The position numbers and the translations under genes were made by a program. From the NCBI GenBank assembly GCA_016792805.1, contig JAEUHX010000033.1:1-64000 (forward strand): a stretch of 64,000 nt of DNA, written 5' to 3'. Source of the stretch: Planctomycetota bacterium (GTDB taxonomy: Bacteria; Planctomycetota; UBA1135; JACQFD01). How positions within the stretch are numbered: position 1 is the stretch's first letter; each line of letters opens with the position of its first letter. Shown here one piece after another: positions 60,447-64,000 of this stretch. Below the pieces are notes generated by a model. It was not told where the DNA came from. It worked only from the letters and a program-made list of their open reading frames with translations, and made no database searches.

Positions 60447-63025
60447 GCAGTCCTTTCGCGCTCTCCCGCCGGATCCTTGGCCGGAGCCGCTGGAAGCCGC
60501 CTGAGCGACGCGAGCACGAGCTTCGCGACGTCGGGGAACGACTTCACATATTCGAATTTCATACCTTTCACCAGGTGCGGACGAAGCTCCTTCACGTCGG
60601 CGCGATTCAGCTCGGGAAGGACCACGCGGCGAATGCCGAACCGCTTCGCCACGAGGACCTTCTCGCGCACGCCGCCGATCGGGAGCACGTCGCCAGTGAG
60701 CGTGAGCTCGCCGGTCATCGCGAGTCCTCGAGTCATGAGCTCGTTTCGGAAAAGTGAAAGAACCGCCGTCGCGATCGTGATGCCTGCCGACGGCCCATCC
60801 TTGGGCGTGGCTCCCGCCGGGAAGTGCACATGAAGATCGTACTGATCGAAATCCTCGGCGTTGAGCCCGTACATCTGTGCATTCGCGCGAAGATATGCGA
60901 CAGCGATGCGGGCGCTTTCATTCATCACGTCGCCGAGCTGGCCCGTGAGATGAAAGGCACCCTTTCCGCGCCAACGGGCAGCCTCGATGGACAGCACGTC
61001 GCCGCCCACGGGGGTCCACGCGAGCCCGACCGCCACACCGGGCTTCTTGGGGGAGCGGTCCATGTCCTCGAGAAACTTGGGCGGCCCGAGGAGAGGAGCC
61101 AGCTCATCGGGTTTCACAAATGCATCCCAGAGAGTTCCCTTGCGCCGTCGCGCCTTTGCGAGCGCGCGACGCCGCGCGAGCTTCTCGATGCGCTTCTCGA
61201 GCGTGCGGACACCAGCTTCTCTTGTATAACCTTCAATGATCGCACGCACCGTCGACGGCGGCAGCTCCAGGTCTTTTCGCGTGAGGCCATGGGCCTCGAC
61301 TTGGCGCGGAACGATGTACTTGCGGGCGATCGCAACCTTCTCTTCGGTCACATATCCGGGGATCTCTAGGATCTCGAGCCGATCGCGCAACGGGCCAGGC
61401 ACCGAGTCGAGATAGTTTGCAGTCGTGAGAAAGAGCACCCGAGAAAGGTCGACCGCCACATCGAGATAGTGATCGCGGAACGTCGAGTTTTGCTGCGGAT
61501 CGAGCACTTCGAGGAGCGCGCTCGAAGGATCACCGCGGAAATCGCTTCCGAGCTTGTCGATCTCATCCAAGAGAAAGACCGGATTATTGACCTTGGCATT
61601 CTTGAGCTCTTGGATGATGCGGCCCGGCAGCGCGCCCACGTAGGTTCGCCGATGCCCGCGGATCTCCGCTTCGTCGCGCACGCCGCCGAGCGCCGTGCGC
61701 ACAAAAGGCCGATTCGTCGCGCGAGCGATCGATCGGCCGAGGCTCGTCTTGCCGACGCCGGGCGGTCCGACGAGGCAGAGAATCGGCCCCGGCTTGTCGG
61801 GACGCAGCTTTCGCACGCCGATGTACTCCACAATTCGGTCTTTCACCTCATCGAGGCCGTAATGATCCTCGTGGAGGATCTTCTCGGCGCGATCAGGATC
61901 GAGCTGCTCCTCGGCCGATTTCGACCAGGGCATCGCACAGAGCCAATCCAAATAATTTCTGACGACGGCGTACTCGCTCGACTCGACGGGCACGACCGAT
62001 AGGCGATTCAGCTCCTCCATCGCCTTCGTGAGCGCGGCCTCCGGCATCTTCGCCTCGGCAATCTTCTTCTCGTACTCCTCGCGATCGCGCGACTCACGGT
62101 CCTTCTCCTCGCCGAGCTCGCGCCGGATGAGCTTCAGCTGCTCGCGAAGGAAGAATTGCTTTTGTTGACGTTCAATTTTCTCCTTGATCTCGTCCTGCAG
62201 ACGCTTGCCAAGGGAAAGCATCTCGTTGTCGCGAGTGAGCCACTCGTGCACGAGACGCAGGCGCTCCAGCACCTGGAACGATTCCAAGACCTGCTGCTTC
62301 TCGCCGGGATCGCGGATGAAGTAGGCTGCCGCGAAGTCGGCGAGCATCCCGGGATTATCAATATTGAGCGCCGCCATCGAAAGCTCCTCGCCAAAGGCGG
62401 AGTCTTTCGAAGTGATCGACTTCACGAGATTCGGAATGTTCCGCGCGATCGCGGCCACCTCGGGCCCACCCGGGTTCATCTCCGGCGGGTAGGTAACTTT
62501 TGCGATCGGATAGGGCGACGTGCGCGCGAAGCGCTCCACGCGGAAGCGCTTCATGCCTCCGCAGATCACCGTCATGTTGCCGTTCGGCAGCGCGATCGTT
62601 TTGTGAATCCGCGCCAGCACGCCGACCTCATAGAACGCTTTGGCGGCGAACGCCTCCTCTTCGGGATCGCGTTGCAACAAAAGCCCGAGGTAGGCGCCCT
62701 GAGCCTGTGCCTTCTCCACGATCTCCTTCGACCGCGAGCCTTCGGCCAGCACCGGCATCATGAGCCCGGGAAACGGCACGGCCCTCTTCAGCGGAAAAAT
62801 GAAAAGTGTCGTCGGCGACGCCTCAGCCGCGGGCACGATCGGCCCGCCAGTCTTCGCGTCTTCCATCGGCCGAACTGTAAGAACGGCCGACCCAACGTCG
62901 ATGCCGGCGGTTCCGTCGTCGTCGCCCGAACCGCCCATGGAACCCGAGCCACTCGACGGAGGCGCAGCCGGTGGATTGCTATTCTTGGGATCCGAGCCGT
63001 TCGGGTCCGAGGGGTCTGCCGTCAT
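60443..63025 (-). CDS. lon: ATP-dependent Lon protease
   Basis: 860 residues from the ATG at 63025, which overlaps the stop of the upstream membrane-protein gene (ATGA). The N-terminal 60 residues are a low-complexity Pro/Ser/Gly/Asp tail, then the LON substrate-binding domain, AAA+ domain (GPPGVGKT, FLLDEIDKLGSD) and protease domain with catalytic dyad Ser746 (PKDGPSAG) and Lys789, the usual 43 residues apart. It degrades misfolded and regulatory proteins in the cytoplasm. The disordered N-terminal extension is unusual. Confidence 0.95.
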   Translation of the reverse strand: MTADPSDPNGSDPKNSNPPAAPPSSGSGSMGGSGDDDGTAGIDVGSAVLTVRPMEDAKTGGPIVPAAEASPTTLFIFPLKRAVPFPGLMMPVLAEGSRSKEIVEKAQAQGAYLGLLLQRDPEEEAFAAKAFYEVGVLARIHKTIALPNGNMTVICGGMKRFRVERFARTSPYPIAKVTYPPEMNPGGPEVAAIARNIPNLVKSITSKDSAFGEELSMAALNIDNPGMLADFAAAYFIRDPGEKQQVLESFQVLERLRLVHEWLTRDNEMLSLGKRLQDEIKEKIERQQKQFFLREQLKLIRRELGEEKDRESRDREEYEKKIAEAKMPEAALTKAMEELNRLSVVPVESSEYAVVRNYLDWLCAMPWSKSAEEQLDPDRAEKILHEDHYGLDEVKDRIVEYIGVRKLRPDKPGPILCLVGPPGVGKTSLGRSIARATNRPFVRTALGGVRDEAEIRGHRRTYVGALPGRIIQELKNAKVNNPVFLLDEIDKLGSDFRGDPSSALLEVLDPQQNSTFRDHYLDVAVDLSRVLFLTTANYLDSVPGPLRDRLEILEIPGYVTEEKVAIARKYIVPRQVEAHGLTRKDLELPPSTVRAIIEGYTREAGVRTLEKRIEKLARRRALAKARRRKGTLWDAFVKPDELAPLLGPPKFLEDMDRSPKKPGVAVGLAWTPVGGDVLSIEAARWRGKGAFHLTGQLGDVMNESARIAVAYLRANAQMYGLNAEDFDQYDLHVHFPAGATPKDGPSAGITIATAVLSLFRNELMTRGLAMTGELTLTGDVLPIGGVREKVLVAKRFGIRRVVLPELNRADVKELRPHLVKGMKFEYVKSFPDVAKLVLASLRRLPAAPAKDPAGERERTA

Positions 63026-63810
63026 CGCATCGCCGGGTGGGTTAGGGCGTCCAGGAGACTCCTTCCATACCACGGGGCGAGCTGCGCTTTCGCAATCACG
63101 TCGACGACCGCGAGCCCCGCCCCGGCAGCGAGCGCGAGCCACGCCGCGCGCTTCCCGCTGGAGCGCGGGGCGAGCGCGAGCGTGGCGAGCCCGGAGCCGG
63201 CGAGGGCATAGCCGAGGACGCGCACGAGCGCGTAGGGCGCCCAGGAGAGAAGGAGCGTGCGCTGCGGGTCGCCGCCCTGTGCGGCGAGGGCCACGAGCGA
63301 GCCGACGTAATAGCTCATGTAGTCGAGGAGCCAAGCCCCGAGCGCGAGCGCGCCGAACCCCGCGGTGACAAAAGACAAGATCACGAATCCGACGAAGTGG
63401 ACCGCGTGGCGAGGAAGAAAGAGCGCGGGCGTCGCCTCTTCGCCGCGCACTCCCCCGGAGCGAATGAAGGCCAACATGTCGTCGCGGTAGGCGACGCCGA
63501 AGGGCACCGCCGATGCGTAATGATCGCGCGGCGCGTTCGCGACGAGCGCCGTGACAACGGCGCCGGCGATGAGTGCAAAAATCAAGACACGCCCCGCCGC
63601 ACGGCCGGGAGCCGCGCCGGCGCAGGCGGCCGCGAAGAAGGGGTAGCCTGCGAGCGCCTGCAGCGCGGGCAGGAGCCAAGGGATGCGAAGCCACATCCCG
63701 AGGCAGGTGGCGGCGCCGACGGCCACCACCAACGCAGGCAGGCACCACGGGGAGCGGTCCAGCGCGGCGAGACGCGGGCGCAGCGCGGAGTCGTCCGACA
63801 GCAGCCTCAC
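63022..63810 (-). CDS. Multi-pass membrane protein, unknown
   Basis: 262 residues from a GTG at 63810 that overlaps the epimerase stop (GTGA); longer frames would run through that gene. Six hydrophobic segments; between segments 3 and 4 lies DHYASAVPFGVAYRDDMLAF. Rich in Ala/Leu, layout resembles Yip1-like proteins, but no signature is certain. The stop overlaps the lon start by ATGA. Its link to Lon is by position only. Confidence 0.65.
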   Translation of the reverse strand: MRLLSDDSALRPRLAALDRSPWCLPALVVAVGAATCLGMWLRIPWLLPALQALAGYPFFAAACAGAAPGRAAGRVLIFALIAGAVVTALVANAPRDHYASAVPFGVAYRDDMLAFIRSGGVRGEEATPALFLPRHAVHFVGFVILSFVTAGFGALALGAWLLDYMSYYVGSLVALAAQGGDPQRTLLLSWAPYALVRVLGYALAGSGLATLALAPRSSGKRAAWLALAAGAGLAVVDVIAKAQLAPWYGRSLLDALTHPAMR

Positions 63811-64000
63811 GGCTTCGCGAAGAGCGCCGGCTCCCGCTCTTTCATCCAAGCGAGCGTCTGCGCGAGCCCGTCGCGCAGCGGCGTGTAGCGCGCGCCGAGC
63901 ACGCGCGCGCCAAGGGAGCCGTCGAGAGCCCAATCATGGGCATAAGTAAGAGCTTCGGAGCGAGTGAGCTTGGGCTCGCGGCCCGCGAGCGAAGCGATCG
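63807..64000 (-). CDS. NAD-dependent epimerase/dehydratase family protein, 3' end only
   Basis: The reading frame enters at the right edge of the window and ends at TGA 63807-63809, 63 residues visible. The tail has the layout of extended short-chain dehydrogenases: EALTYAHDWALDGSLGARVLG and YTPLRDGLAQTLAWMKERE, as in dihydroflavonol-reductase-like members. The NAD-binding part lies outside the window. Overlaps the next gene by four bases. Confidence 0.7.
   Translation of the reverse strand, partial: IASLAGREPKLTRSEALTYAHDWALDGSLGARVLGARYTPLRDGLAQTLAWMKEREPALFAKP

Noticed and set aside
63026..63748. N-terminal extension of Lon
   Set aside because: These codons overlap the membrane-protein gene and are Arg/Ala-rich; the ATG at 63025 overlaps the preceding stop, as is usual in this genome.

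Overview
This is a GC-rich bacterial chromosome window of 64 kb with about 47 protein-coding genes and no rRNA, tRNA or CRISPR array that I could recognise. It most probably comes from a planctomycete (Planctomycetota). The pointers are large secreted FG-GAP proteins that share one C-terminal domain, a serine/threonine kinase with TPR-like repeats directly behind an ECF-type sigma factor, secreted carboxypeptidase-regulatory-like proteins, DUF1570/peptidase-MA-like lipoproteins and a DUF58/MoxR membrane cluster. The assignment is inferred from gene families, not from a marker gene.

Layout. 1-689 is non-coding and holds a 226-bp-period tandem repeat plus interspersed repeats. 690-5015 (minus) has two secreted or surface proteins. 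5155-13037 (plus) is a tightly packed run: polyprenol-phosphate mannose synthase, GT39-type mannosyltransferase, sialate O-acetylesterase-like enzyme, M50 site-2-type protease and copper amine oxidase. 13093-14908 is a divergent RDD / SpoIIM-like pair. 15228-16545 is an alpha/beta-hydrolase and phosphoribosyltransferase pair. 16706-26948 (minus) is a ten-gene run with overlapping or nearly touching ends: methyltransferase, PcrA helicase, a sigma-54-type AAA+ protein without a DNA-binding domain, a lipoprotein, two membrane proteins, DUF4129, DUF4350, MoxR ATPase and DUF58. 27013-29542 (plus) is acpS, a NhaD/citrate-type antiporter and a lipoyl-synthase-like protein that has lost its radical-SAM cysteines. 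29543-30239 is a repeat-filled convergent gap.

30240-39154 holds a secreted degenerate zincin-like protein, DUF309, Ada, a secreted protein, the zinc-ribbon/SPFH pair, an exported peroxiredoxin and a secreted protein. 39438-43127 (minus) is adenosine deaminase, an FeS-type photolyase/cryptochrome and a histone-deacetylase-family hydrolase. 43312-44421 is an SGNH hydrolase, followed by 1.1 kb of apparently decayed DNA. 45514-48818 (minus) is the sigma factor and kinase pair. 49003-55158 holds two tandem FG-GAP paralogues of about 1,000 residues. 55605-57650 has a small secreted protein and a VOC/zinc-ribbon protein. 57655-64000 (minus) runs from a truncated NAD-dependent epimerase through a membrane protein, Lon, a zincin-like lipoprotein and a CNNM/CorC-type protein.

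The most notable items are the lipoyl-synthase-like pseudoenzyme (28751-29542), two families of palindromic interspersed repeats (one supplies a stop codon and overlaps the apparent start of the amine oxidase), the sigma-54-type ATPase lacking receiver and HTH domains, and a C-terminal domain shared by the secreted FG-GAP proteins.
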